In this document: piece by piece, positions 22,715 to 32,672 of the stretch | How positions within the stretch are numbered: the first letter of the stretch is position 1 | How the letters are laid out: each line of letters starts with the position of its first letter | Origin: Acholoe squamosa | Taxonomy: Eukaryota; Annelida; Polychaeta; Phyllodocida; Polynoidae | Reading direction: 5' to 3' | Assembly: GCA_949317995.1 (NCBI GenBank) | Contig: OX439043.1 | Coordinates: forward strand, 60,467,339-60,531,338 | DNA: 64,000 bases | Notes under the pieces: generated by a model | Databases searched by the model: none | Seen by the model: the letters and a program-made list of their open reading frames with translations, nothing else | Told to the model about the DNA's origin: nothing | Made by a program: the position numbers and the translations under genes

Positions 22715-23924
22715 AGTATATCCAAAGACGCGTGTGTCAAGACGGTGTAAGCACTTTGCCCTTGGACATTTGAAAATCTCTCTCTCTTTTCTGTTGCACA
22801 CAGTGAAATCTTGTGCGTAAAAGTAGCATTTTTAGTGAAATTTCCATTACAATTTGTAAAATTTTACGGAAAGTTTGTAACATTTCCGTAGAATGTTGCA
22901 TTTCTTTCGTTTTGTGAAAAGAATACATAAGTTAAAATTGTGTTTCAAGGTGAAATCTTGTGTGTAAAAAGTGGAATTTCAGTAAGATTCAGGTAAAATT
23001 GTAAAATCTTTGTAGTATTTCTGCTGAAATAAGGAAAATCTTGTGTGTAAACATGGAAATTTAGGTAAATTTCTTTCATTTCATAGAAGAGAATACCTAG
23101 GTTAAAGGTGTGTGTGTGGGTGCGGATTTGGGCCTTATGAGGTTCTTTAAGGGGAGAGAGTTACCTTGTGAGGTACTTTGTCCTTGTGAGATAACCTCAC
23201 AAGGAAGTGCCCTTTTTTGGGCATATTACATCATAAAACGAAGTTTTTGAGTCTAGACCTCACAAGGTATTGAGTGTGTCTGATATTGTGTTTAAATGTT
23301 TTTAGTAAACACAGTCAGAAACAGTTTTCTGAGTGATTCCACACACAGTCAATAGATGGCTCATCTGTGCCATGGTAGTTACCTCACCCCCTGTCCTGCC
23401 ACTATACCTCATAAGGGCACCCCAGGCATTATAAGCAAACACACCACCAGGTTGTCTATAGATAAACACTGTATCAGATTACCTCCTGCACTAGGTAAAC
23501 TGAGGGCTACTAACTTGCCACACTAACATGCCCCACTTGTTAGAGACTCTTGATATACACTTTTTGTAAGAAAATCTTTATATTAGGAAGTCCCATATCT
23601 AAGTGACAGTAGTATGGATTTTGTCTGGTTTACCTACAGTCATTAGTCAATCTACAAAATGTATTACATTTACCCATCCTAACAGCAAGCTTTTTTAATT
23701 GTAATGCAAAATATGATAAATATGGAATGCAGTAGTTGCAGTATTTTTTGTGGTCCTTGTAGTGGAATTTATTCCGACTAGTTACATCAACCTTGGAATA
23801 TTTATTCAGCATAATGACACTTGTATGTGATGGCCTTCATTGATAGGACCTTACAAGGATGGCCTAAATATAACTGTGTGTCTGACATGGATAGGACCTA
23901 ATAAGAATGACCTGCATAGCTATT
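22715..23924. other. Palindrome-arm flank with 'ccttgtgaggtac' motifs
   Basis: This sequence lies downstream of element A and is mirrored at 40,960-41,688 plus 46,990-47,511. No gene is supported. It holds repeated 'gaaatcttgtg(t/c)gtaaaa' words (22,800-23,050) and inverted 'ccttgtgaggt' motifs at 23,140-23,215. The copia target site corresponds to gggcatatt near 23,218. Confidence 0.6.
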
Positions 23925-24045
23925 GAACAAGTAACTCATGACGCGTGTGTGTTAGTGAAGGATAATGACACGAGGCCGTAGGCCGAGTGTTATTAGCCTT
24001 TGCTAACACACACAAGTCATGAGTTATCCATTGACTACTTATTTT
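23925..24045. repeat. Hairpin of opposed transposon-like termini
   Basis: The outer words 'gtaactcatgacgcgtgtgtgtta' and 'taacacacacaagtcatgagttat' face each other around a perfect-looking core hairpin (gaggccgtaggcc inside ataatgacac...gtgttatt). This looks like two transposon ends joined back to back. The right-arm counterpart (30,270-30,306 plus 40,945-40,975) is split by gypsy element B and has lost the core. Confidence 0.7.
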
Positions 24046-24164
24046 ATACCACGAAACCAATAAATAGTCAATATTATACCAATAAATTCAAGTTGAAAAC
24101 AAAAATTATTCCCCCTCCCCGGGACTTGATGCCAGCCATTGTGTGTACACGATCGGTACATACA

Positions 24165-24585
24165 CCTCCTCACCCGGCAGCGGACAGCGACAGCGGCACA
24201 CGGCAAAAAAAGATTTCAATGCGTCTCGCGGTTATGTTTGTGTAGAATACACCTCGTCGCCCGGCAGCGGACAGCGACAGCGCACACTGCGAAAAAGCTT
24301 CTCGCGGCTATGTTTGTGTAGTATACACCTCGTTGCCCGCCAGTGGACAGCGACAGCGCACACGGCGAAAAAAGATGCGTCCGGGCCGGGAATCGATCCG
24401 CGGACCTCTCACGGCTGAGCACAACGTGCTAACCGCTAGACCACCGCGTCTCCTCCTTCTGCGCCCGGCAGTGGACAGCGACAGCACACACGGCGAAAAA
24501 AGATGCTTCTCGCGGTTATGTTTGTGTATGATACACCTCGTCGCCCGGCAGCAGACAGCGACAGCGCACACGGCTTTGTATCATA
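24165..24585. repeat. Tandem repeats with 'cgcccggcagcggacagcgacagc' units
   Basis: Five imperfect copies of a unit of roughly 80-90 bp combine a GC-rich word (cccggcagcggacagcgaca) with 'gttatgtttgtgta(g/t)(a/t)atacacctcgt'. They are mirrored at 29,720-30,145 with different copy structure. One unit is interrupted by the tRNA-like module at 24,377-24,452. Confidence 0.8.
24377..24452 (-). other. tRNA-like module (Glu-type D arm), left arm
   Basis: On the minus strand it has an A-box-like TGGTCTAGCGGTTAGCA and a B-box-like GGATCGATTCC, resembling the tRNA-Glu family. The T stem shows mismatches and the acceptor stem is not convincing, so it is a SINE-like or tRNA pseudogene module rather than a tRNA gene. 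Its mirror is 29,980-30,054. Confidence 0.6.
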
Positions 24586-24620
24586 GCAAGACGTGGTTCG
24601 AACCGAGCGTATATCGTCAG

Positions 24621-24692
24621 TCCCTGTGGCGCAATGCATAGGGGGTTGGACTAGTGATCTTAAGCTGCAGGTTCGAGCCCTGCCCTGGTCAA
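24621..24692 (+). other. Second tRNA-like module, left arm
   Basis: It has a D-arm-like GTGGCGCAATGCATAGGGGG and a T arm with a full 5 bp stem (GCAGG/CCTGC) around TTCGAGC. No matching acceptor stem is visible. Its mirror is at about 29,597-29,668 on the minus strand. It is probably tRNA-derived repeat sequence. Confidence 0.55.
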
Positions 24693-24756
24693 GTCTATCA
24701 TGGGTTTTAACATGTAACATATGACATGGGAGGACATGAGAGGCATGCTGTTATCC

Positions 24757-24817
24757 TGGATAACAGCACGCCTTACATGGATAACAGCACGCCTTACATG
24801 GATAACAGCACGCCTTC
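24757..24817. repeat. 21 bp tandem repeat (ggataacagcacgccttacat)
   Basis: Three copies in tandem are mirrored in the right arm at about 29,478-29,537. A short apparent ORF here consists of the repeat and is not a gene. Confidence 0.85.
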
Positions 24818-26280
24818 CAAGAGTCATGCTACAGCATTAATGCTGTGCAATATCGACAGATATGTGTATGGGAATAGCCACGAAAAAGCACTGTGTACCC
24901 CAGAAATCGTGGTATAAGTGTCCCTAACATTGATAGATCCTGCCATGGATGGTTTGTCACTAATAGACACAGAGGGGGTTTTGTCAATGTTGGGTTCAGA
25001 CACACCAGATATACCTGGGTTGGCCCTGTGAGGTTGTATCCATGTAATATTTACACACATAATTTTATATAGGTCACCTTTGTGAGGTCTCCCCGAATGT
25101 CAGTTATAAAGTTGATCTTACTTAAGTTTTATCTTTGTGTAGTGTTCTACCCCACGATGCTATTCGAATCTTGCGATAGACAATGAAGAACAACTAACCC
25201 AGGTAGCAAAGGTGGTGTGGCCCTACTGTGGCCCACACTTTATTTGGTGTGGCCGCAATGGGCTAACCGATGGGCTGCTGACAGTTTCTGTCCTCAGTGA
25301 GGTACATGGGACACACTGGGCTAACCAATAGATCAGGCACAGATCAGTCTCAGAGTGGGTTTGGGTTCAACATGGGTTTTTGGTGTGGCTGAAAGTGGGC
25401 TGCCCACTTTGATCACATGGCGCCATCTGGTCAAAATTTATCATTTTTGGGTCAACATGGGTTTTTGGTGTGGCTGAAAGTGGGCTGGCCACTTTGATCA
25501 GGTGGCGCCATCTGGGATAGATATTTTAGAAAATCTATTTTTTCCTCATTTTCTAAAATTTTGAACCCTGAAAATGTGCTGCTAGCATCCAGGTGCTAGC
25601 CCCTCTCCTTGGCCTCTATAGTTGGAAGGAGACTAAAGGTACTGTATTACTCTCCCCATCATCATAATACAGTGAAACCATCAATTCAAACTTAGTTGGC
25701 CAAGGCATGTCAACCAGACCTAGTCCAGTAACATGCTAGCCATCAAGTTCATAGTGCCTCCTGCTGCTCGGATTTTATCTCACCTCGTGCCTTCCTTACG
25801 GCCGACACTCAAGGGTGAGAGGTCCGTGGGTTGTATCCACACCAAAGTGAGATTACCCTTGTGGCGTTGTGCCCGGACCCTAATCTAGTGTCAAAGTTCA
25901 GAACTCCCAGCTCAGTATGCCTTGTGCAAACCCATCCTCAGCCCTGTCTGGGGAATTATCTTTGGAACTGATCTATGCCTGATTCGGGGTGCCCACTTTG
26001 AAACCAATCTGTGCCCAAAGTGTTTGCCCATTTTGAAGCTGCTCTGTGCCCAAATCAGTTAGCCTTATGTGGCCCACACAACTTGCTGAGGACAAAAACT
26101 GTCAGGAGCCCAACAGTCTTATTTCAGTTTCCCCTATTAGGGCAACCCAATGTCGACCTGACTGGAAACCAACCATTTGCCCAACCTAAAACCATGAATA
26201 GTATTATGCCCGCTTTGAACCAGCTTATCTGAGCTAAAACTGAATTGGCCCTAAGCGGGCTTGCTACATGGGAAATCAGG
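24818..26280. other. Inner palindrome sequence, no gene seen
   Basis: This is mirrored at 27,570-29,470, apart from the insert at about 27,924-28,482. It contains two near-copies of 'gggtttttggtgtggctgaaagtgggct' (25,372-25,400 and 25,450-25,480) and a family of 'gtggcccaca...gccaca' words. Short ORFs here are unsupported. Confidence 0.55.
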
Positions 26281-26282
26281 TT

Positions 26283-26806
26283 CTAGTTAAAACTTTATTG
26301 TCAACAACGCATAGGCACCAGCCGTCCTCGATGTCAGTTACAAGCAGTAGTGTTTAATCACTAATCAAACTCTACACTAGTCGACTAGCACCGTCTCCTA
26401 GTGTCCAGTAAAAGCCAATAACATACCCTCTCTGTGCAGCAGCACAGAGAAGTATCTATAACATGGTTGTTGAGAAGCCGCTAACCATCTCTCAGGATGG
26501 TCCTGTCATGACTGGACTGACCCCGAGGAAGGCCGCGAAACGGCCTTATATACACCCCAGTCAACAGAAAAACATTTTTAACATTTTAAAACGTTTTGCC
26601 ATGATAAAGAGCCATAGGAAAACGTTCTGAAACGTTTTTTGTTGACTGGGACTGCAGTCGAGGGCCAAGTGACCATGTGGTGATGTGGCACTGGCATGGA
26701 CTTTAGCGCCCCCAGACGTTGGGTAAGAGAGGTGTTCTCAACGTTGCCAACGAGGAGCATCGACATACATAAAATGCTCCCCGAAGACGACCCGCAACCA
26801 CCACAC
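26283..26806 (-). repeat. LTR-like block at inner end of left arm
   Basis: On the minus strand this starts TGTGGTGG at the palindrome spacer. It has a TATA-like tgtatataaggcc (near 26,545-26,557) followed by a short ggccgtttcgcggcc hairpin, and AATAAAG near 26,295. It is the mirror of 27,037-27,573. These features suggest a solo LTR, but no target duplication was found, so the call is tentative. Confidence 0.45.
26555..26650. repeat. 95 bp inverted-repeat element (CCCAGTCAACA ends)
   Basis: CCCAGTCAACAGAAAAACAT at one end and its near reverse complement (acgttttttgttgactggg) at the other enclose a short AT-rich core. It is MITE-like and mirrored at 27,193-27,287. Confidence 0.6.
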
Positions 26807-27036
26807 ATGGTCAGATGAAAGATCATTGCACATCATCCCTAAAATATTGTCTATAGAGATTTTTGTAGAATTATGTACAGAACTATGTGTGTCTCATTGA
26901 GGTGGAGTGTTTGTCCTTATGAGGTAGAGTGAACACTTCCCCTCCCAGAGGCCATCTGGCAGTCATTAGTAAGATAAACATCACACTACAGCAAAGATGA
27001 CCTAGTTCCCATAGTAACTAGGGTTTCTGTAATCAA
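26807..27036. other. Palindrome spacer (about 230 bp)
   Basis: This is the non-palindromic centre between the two arms, with no inverted counterpart inside or outside the arms. It contains 'ccttatgaggtagagtg' words related to the minisatellite at 51,150-52,300. No gene is seen. Confidence 0.8.
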
Positions 27037-27573
27037 GTGTGGTGGTTGCGGGTCGTCTTCAGGGAGCATTCGATGTTTGTCGATGCTCCTCGTTGGCAAC
27101 ATTGAGAACACCTCTCTTACCCAACGTCTGGGGGCGCTATAGTCCATGCCAGTGCCACATCACCACATGGTCACTTGGCCCTCGACTCCAGTCCCAGTCA
27201 ACAAAAAACGTTTCAGAACATTTTCCTATTGCTCTTTATCATGGCAAAACGTTTTAAAATGTTAAAAATGTTTTTCTGTTGACTGGGGTGTATATAAGGC
27301 CGTTTCGCGGCCTTCCTCGGGGTCAGTCCAGTCATGACAGGACCATCCTGAGAGATGGTTAGCGGCTTCTCAATAACCATGTTTTAGATACTTCTCTGTG
27401 CTGCTGCACAGAGAGGGTATGTTATTGGCTTTTACTGGACACTAGGAGACGGTGCTAGTCTACTAGTGTAGAGTTTGATTAGTGATTAAACACTACTGCT
27501 TGTAACTGACATCGAGGACGGCTGGTGCCTATGCGTTGTTGACAATAAAGTTTTATCTAGAACCTGATTTCCC
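27037..27573 (+). repeat. LTR-like block at inner end of right arm
   Basis: This is the mirror of 26,283-26,806, with TGTGGTGG at the start, tgtatataaggcc near 27,288-27,300, and AATAAAG near 27,545. It contains the 95 bp CCCAGTCAACA inverted-repeat element at 27,193-27,287. Confidence 0.45.
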
Positions 27574-27923
27574 ATGTAGCAAGCCCGCTTAGGGCCAATT
27601 CAGTTTTAGCTCAGATAAGCTGGTTCAAAGCGGGCATAATACTATTCATGGTTTTAGGTTGGGCAAATGGTGGGTTTCCAGTCAGGTCCACATTGGGTTG
27701 CCCTAATAGGGGAAACTGAACTAAGACTGTTGGGCTCCTGACAGTTTTTGTCCTCAGCAAGTTGTGTGGGCCACATAAGGCTAACTGATTTGGGCACAGA
27801 TTGGTTTCAAAGTGGGCACCCCGAATCAGGCATAGATCAGTTCCAAAGATAATTCCCCAGACAGGGCTGAGGATGGGTTTGCACAAGGTATACTGAGCTG
27901 GGAGTTCTGAACTTTGACACTAG

Positions 27924-28482
27924 ATGACCCCACTATGTCTGATCTACAGCTTTTCCCCCATGCCAGTATTGATTTTCTTTAGTATGATATAACAGAAACA
28001 GGCTAATGAATCATATAAATCATAACAGTTCACAAATTTTCTCAGAGTTTGGATCTACCTGCAAAATACATTTGAAATACATTTGAGTTTTTAATATGAC
28101 TACACCATTCCTGTGGTAATCATTTTATATTGAAGTATGCTACCCATTGGGAGACAAGCCCTTACTTTGCCGGGAAGCGTGGCACAGTCTGTAGCACGTC
28201 CGCTCACGGGCCGTAAGGTTGTGAGTTCGGTTCCCGGCCCGGTGGTGGCTCCAAACGTCGTTGAAGGTGTCGTTTGAGTTCCTCCTTGCTCTGGCTAGGC
28301 TGTGCTGGAAAGTCTCTTGGCGGTCATGGCAGACAAATGACTTAAAACAGGCCTGTCCATCTCTCACTTTGCCTATGTAGTGACGGATGTTAAAGAACCA
28401 TTGCCGCGGTAAATGTGTAGGGGCGTGCTTTCTATCTTCCCATAGATTCGGTCACCATCATCCCCCTCCCCACTAGACTAGG
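27924..28482 (+). mobile_element. SINE-like insertion with tRNA-derived head
   Basis: This segment interrupts the mirror symmetry: the left arm reads straight through 'gacactagat...agggtccgg'. 'actaga' words lie at both junctions, suggesting a short target duplication. A tRNA-like module at 28,169-28,243 has the A-box-like GTGGCACAGTCTGTAGCACG and B-box-like GAGTTCGGTTCCCGG. The 3' part is unique and CT-rich. About 240 bp lies upstream of the tRNA-like head, which is atypical, so the insert may be composite. Confidence 0.6.
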
Positions 28483-29596
28483 GTCCGGGCACAACGCCAC
28501 AAGGGTAATCTCACTTTGGTGTGGATACAACCCACGGACCTCTCACCCTTGAGTGTCGGCCGTAAGGAAGGCACGAGGTGAGATAAAATCCGAGCAGCAG
28601 GAGGCACTATGAACTTGATGGCTAGCATGTTACTGGACTAGGTCTGGTTGACATGCCTTGGCCAACTAAGTTTGAATTGATGGTTTCACTGTATTATGAT
28701 GATGGGGAGAGTAATACAGTATCTTTAGTCTCCTTCCAACTATGGAGGCCAAGGAGAGGGGCTAGCACCTGGAGGCTAGCAGCACATTTTCAGGGTTCAA
28801 AATTTTAGAAAATGAGGAAAAAATAGATTTTCTATAATATCTATCCCAGATGGCGCCACCTGATCAAAGTGGCCAGCCCACTTTCAGCCACACCAAAAAC
28901 CCATGTTGAACCCAAACCCACTCTGAGACTGATCTGTGCCTGATCTATTGGTTAGCCCAGTGTGTCCCATGCACCTCACTGAGGACAGAAACTGTCAGCA
29001 GCCCATCGGTTAGCCCATTGCGGCCCACATTGGAAGCCACACCAAATAAAGTGTGGGCCACAGTAGGGCCACACCACCTTTGCTACCTGGGTTAGTTGTT
29101 CTTCGTTGTCTATCGCAAGATTCGAATAGCATCGTGGGGTAGAACACTACACAAGGATAAAACTTAAGTAAGATCAACTTTATAACTGACATTCGGGGAG
29201 ACCTCACAAAGGTGACCTATATAAAATTATGTGTGTAAATATTACATGGATACAACCTCACAGGGCCAACCCAGGTATATCTGGTGTGTCTGAACCCAAC
29301 ATTGACAAAACCCCCTCTGTGTCTATTAGTGACAAACCATCCATGGCAGGATCTATCAATGGTAGGGACACTTATACCACGATTTCTGGGGTACACAGTG
29401 CTTTTTCGTGGCTATTCCCATACACATATCTGTCGATATTGCACAGCATTAATGCTGTAGCATGACTCTTGGAAGGCTTGCTGTTATCCATGTAAGGCGT
29501 GCTGTTATCCATGTAAGGCGTGCTGTTATCCAGGATAACAGCATGCCTCTCATGTCCTCCCATGTCATATGTTACATGTTAAAACCCATGATAGAC

Positions 29597-29668
29597 TTGA
29601 CCAGGGCAGGGCTTGAACCTGCAGCCTAAGATCACTAGTCCAACCCCCTATGCATTGCGCCACAGGGA
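29597..29668 (-). other. Second tRNA-like module, right arm
   Basis: This is the mirror of 24,621-24,692 with small differences; the T-arm word is GGTTCAAGCCC instead of GGTTCGAGCCC. Confidence 0.55.
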
Positions 29669-29719
29669 CTGACGAGATACGCTCGGTTCGAACCACGTCT
29701 TGCTATGATACAAAGCCGT

Positions 29720-30145
29720 GTGCGCTGTCGCTGTCCGCAGCAGGGCGACGAGGTGTATACTACACAAACATAACCGCGAGAAGCTTCTTTTTTTGCCGTG
29801 TGCCGCTGCCAAGCCGTGTATTCTACACAAACATAACAGCGAGACGCGTCTTTTTTTGCCGTGTGCGCTGTCGCTGTCTGCTGCCGGGCGACGAGGTGTA
29901 TTATACACAAACCTAACTGCGAGAAGCATCTTTTTTCCCCGTGTGCGCTGTCGCTGTCTGCTGCCGGGCGCAGAAGGAGGAGACGTGGTGGTCTAGCGGT
30001 TAGCACGTTGCGCTCAGCCGTGAGAGGTCCGCGGATCGATTCCCGGGCTGGACGCATCTTTTTTTTCACCGTGTGCGAGACGCATTGAAATCTTTTTTCG
30101 CCGTGTGCCGCTGTCGCTGTCCGCTGCCGGGCGAGGAGGTGTATG
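29720..30145. repeat. Tandem repeats with 'gctgtcgctgtc(t/c)gctgccgggcg' units, right arm
   Basis: This is the mirror of 24,165-24,585. It is not fully collinear: one unit is altered near 29,800-29,830 and another expanded near 30,050-30,090, as expected for tandem arrays that change after duplication. Confidence 0.75.
29980..30054 (+). other. tRNA-like module (Glu-type), right arm
   Basis: This is the mirror of 24,377-24,452, with an A-box-like TGGTCTAGCGGTTAGCA and B-box-like GGATCGATTCC. Stem mismatches argue against a functional tRNA. Confidence 0.6.
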
Positions 30146-30306
30146 TACCGATCGTGTACACACAATGGCTTGCATCGAGTCCCGGGGAGGGGTAATAATC
30201 TTTGTTTTCAACTTGAATTTATTGGTATAATATTGATTATTTATTGGTTTTGTGGTATAAAATAAGTAGTCAATGGATAACTCATGACTTGTGTGTGTTA
30301 GCAAAG

Positions 30307-30479
30307 GCCTGCCAACGGAGTCGGACCACCTTTACCTGAGCTTGCACATAGCTAAGCAGTACACTTCGAGGTGGATGTAAAACATTTACCGCAATAAATA
30401 CGTGCCGGTTGCACTAACCCGAGATACCTTGTCTGGTTTTCACTTCGAACTAGTCGAGACATTAATCCGAACCACTACA
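30307..30479 (+). repeat. Truncated 5' LTR of element B
   Basis: This matches only the last ~170 bp of the 3' LTR (40,760-40,928), including AATAAA (near 30,391) and the CACTACA end. The left junction 'aaaggcctgcc' shares only a few bases of microhomology with the LTR sequence 'ctgcctgcc'. Confidence 0.85.
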
Positions 30480-30480
30480 C

Positions 30481-30493
30481 TGGTGCTGTGACC
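30481..30493 (+). promoter_or_regulatory. Primer binding site of element B
   Basis: TGGTGCTGTGACC starts one base after the LTR. Its complement ends in CCA, as for a tRNA 3' end. The copy after the 3' LTR (40,930-40,942) differs at one base (TGGTGCCGTGACC). Confidence 0.7.
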
Positions 30494-30622
30494 AGTCCTT
30501 GGTGTTAGTGCACGGCCCTGGAGGCCGAACACGAGCACGATGGATCTCGAGATGAAGCATCGAACATCTCGGGATCCACACCGAATGACACTGCTCATGC
30601 TAACGACTTTAACAGAACACAG

Positions 30623-31291
30623 ATGAGAGGATATACCTCTATAGCTGGACCCAAAGTGGAGAGGGTAGTCCGAAATCTCGAATCAGAGGAGATGCCCACT
30701 CCAGCCGCGAACCATACTTATAGATCAAGCACCGAGTCCACAGGGACACCACCACCGATTATGATGATGACCCTCGATGCTCAACGAGCAGCCTCAGCTC
30801 GAGCAGAAACAAAAACAACGAGTCCTTGCCGATCCTTAGACGACGTAAACGTTTCGGTATTTGACATAGGAGGTTTGAAGAGAGTTACTGAGTCGGCAGC
30901 AGAGTACTTGCGCGAGCAGGCCAAGCTGAGCTTCGACGCCATGAATAGAGTTCGCCTACATCAAGGGTTACCAAAGCTAGAAGACTCCGAACATAAAGTT
31001 CTGAGACTTAGAAATCTGGAGAAACAATGTCACCAGTATCAGACCGAGAAAGAACGAATGTTGAATAACATGAAGAAAATGATGGAGGACTTTATGAAAA
31101 CTTTCTCCGAGACAATGTATAACAGACCCGCACGTCGGAGAGTAGATCGTAGTAGACTACGATGCTACCGTTGCCAAAAAATGGGGCACTATGCTCACGA
31201 GTGTACAGTCCCAAAACCTGTACTATCCCGAGTAATCATAATCATAATCCTCCATCATTATGTTGAAGAAACAAAGGAGGAGGAAAACTAA
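30623..31291 (+). CDS. gag: Short Gag-like protein with CCHC knuckle (element B)
   Basis: An intact 222-codon ORF starts at ATG 30,623. The N-terminal third is Ser/Thr/Pro-rich. A predicted helical/coiled-coil segment follows (LREQAKLSFDAMNRVRLHQ, later ERMLNNMKKMMEDFMKTF), and a single CCHC zinc knuckle (CYRCQKMGHYAHEC) lies near residues 180-193 with a basic stretch before it. It would bind element RNA. At 222 aa it is short for a gypsy Gag, and I see no clear capsid domain or QALAWF-like motif. It overlaps the start of the protease frame by about 30 bp in a +1 relative frame, so a frameshift would be needed to make Gag-Pol, or the overlap reflects an indel. Confidence 0.75.
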   Translation: MRGYTSIAGPKVERVVRNLESEEMPTPAANHTYRSSTESTGTPPPIMMMTLDAQRAASARAETKTTSPCRSLDDVNVSVFDIGGLKRVTESAAEYLREQAKLSFDAMNRVRLHQGLPKLEDSEHKVLRLRNLEKQCHQYQTEKERMLNNMKKMMEDFMKTFSETMYNRPARRRVDRSRLRCYRCQKMGHYAHECTVPKPVLSRVIIIIILHHYVEETKEEEN

Positions 31292-32672
31292 AGAGGATCG
31301 CACCTATGGCAAAGGATATGATCGGTGGTTCGAAAATCTGCCAAAGAAAGCCACCGCTGGCGAACCCGAGCTAGTACAGGAATCAATACCCTCGGGGGGA
31401 CTGGTACGTGAGAAGGATCCTCTCAACCCAGCCCGGGCCGGGGGCTTCGACAGGGTAGGAGCAGATGTATGCCAGGACCTGAGGGAGAGATCCTACGTCG
31501 AAGAAGAGGGAGGTTGGGTTGAAGAGTTGACGCGAGTGAGTGCGGCACACCTCCCCCCGAACCATCCGTGTGTAACCTTCTTGAAGGGTTTTGGATGGGA
31601 GATCGGTGATTCCAAGGAACAACTCCGATTCGCCCAGAATTCCTCACCTTTGGGGGGGAAACGATGGTACATTGCTGTATCGGTGAAGGGGCGGACTGGG
31701 GAATTTTTGATTGACACAGGTGCCAGCCATTCGTGTGTCTCGAGAAAATTCTTCAGTCTGGTGTCCGGCAACCATGAAACGCTACCTGTTGGCGTTAATG
31801 CTTGCACGGCCGACGGTAGCCAGATGCAGACTTTTGGCAAGACTTTCATACAGATCGGGATGGGGGGCTACGAGTATGTAATGAGCCCTACTATAGCCGA
31901 GATAAGTGATGATGGGATAATTGGCCTGGATTTCGCAAGTTTGTATGGTGCTGTATTGGACCCCCGATTCGGGATGTTGAAGATAAGGCAACCCTACAAT
32001 TGCGAGATCCCATGCATATTGAGACATGTATCCTCGGTAGCCACCGTGGTACAGACAGTGAAAATTCCGCCAGGAACGGCTTGTGACGTTTTGTGTTCTT
32101 CGAACCATGCGTTTCGAGGCTCGGACGCTGTCTTCGAACCTAACTTCGAAGCACTATCTAGCTTACAGCTAGATTCAGTTGGCACTTTAGTAGGAAGTGG
32201 ATCGTGGACAGTAGTCCCAATTATGAACAGGGTATTGAAACCTGTGTATCTGAAAAAGAATGAGAAGATCGGTGATATGTCCCTGATAGAACACATCTCG
32301 GAATCCCGATTTCGAACTGAGTTACCCGCAGGGACAGTTCGGGGACTACCAGACGACCTAATGAAGCTGGTTAACGACTCTTCCTTGAGGAAGAAGTCAG
32401 AAAAAGAGAAACTTCGAGCCCTGCTCGCCACCTACAACGATGCCTTCGGGAAACCGGGGGGCGCGGTAGGTCGCACTAGCAAGGTACTACACACGATTGA
32501 CACTGGTGATTCGAAGCCATTCAAAATACCCTATAGGAGGTTACCACTGAAAAAGAAGGTGGAGGCGGAGAAACAAATTCTCGAACAGCTGGAGAAAGGG
32601 GTCATAGTGCCGAGCATGAGCCCTTGGTCTAGCCCTGTGTGCATGACCACGAAGAAGGATGGGTCTATTTGA
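31260..32672 (+). CDS. pol: Protease and RT N-terminus (element B pol)
   Basis: The open frame carries the retropepsin motif LIDTGASHSC (near 31,708-31,737) and the late motif GIIGLDFASLYG (near 31,916). A linker and the start of RT follow (PFKIPYRRLPLKKK near 32,518; GVIVPSMSPWSSPVC near 32,600). It ends at TGA 32,670-32,672 inside the conserved RT stretch just before FCIDYRKLN. Family alignment suggests CGA (Arg) changed to TGA, a CpG-type transition, with the RT frame continuing directly after. A long acidic N-terminal extension (31,260-31,650) precedes the protease. Confidence 0.85.
   Translation: MLKKQRRRKTKEDRTYGKGYDRWFENLPKKATAGEPELVQESIPSGGLVREKDPLNPARAGGFDRVGADVCQDLRERSYVEEEGGWVEELTRVSAAHLPPNHPCVTFLKGFGWEIGDSKEQLRFAQNSSPLGGKRWYIAVSVKGRTGEFLIDTGASHSCVSRKFFSLVSGNHETLPVGVNACTADGSQMQTFGKTFIQIGMGGYEYVMSPTIAEISDDGIIGLDFASLYGAVLDPRFGMLKIRQPYNCEIPCILRHVSSVATVVQTVKIPPGTACDVLCSSNHAFRGSDAVFEPNFEALSSLQLDSVGTLVGSGSWTVVPIMNRVLKPVYLKKNEKIGDMSLIEHISESRFRTELPAGTVRGLPDDLMKLVNDSSLRKKSEKEKLRALLATYNDAFGKPGGAVGRTSKVLHTIDTGDSKPFKIPYRRLPLKKKVEAEKQILEQLEKGVIVPSMSPWSSPVCMTTKKDGSI

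Larger units (their letters stand above)
3616..26806 (+). repeat. Left arm of giant palindrome
   Basis: Once arm-specific insertions are ignored, this segment is the reverse complement of 27,037-50,116. Matching checkpoints are: 3,616 (attagctcgag) with 50,116; 18,749 with about 49,673; 19,614 with 48,797; 22,714 (LTR end) with 47,512; 23,220 with the copia target site at 46,990/41,688; 24,000 with 30,306; 25,890 with 27,923/28,483; 26,806 with 27,037. The shared sequence is about 6.7 kb and in sampled stretches the arms differ by only scattered substitutions. Insertions found only in this arm are 4,057-18,744 and 20,114-21,867. Confidence 0.9.

Noticed and set aside
24377..24692. Functional tRNA genes
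   Set aside because: The modules have A- and B-box-like words but lack paired acceptor stems, and one has T-stem mismatches. They are mirrored in the palindrome and embedded in repeats.
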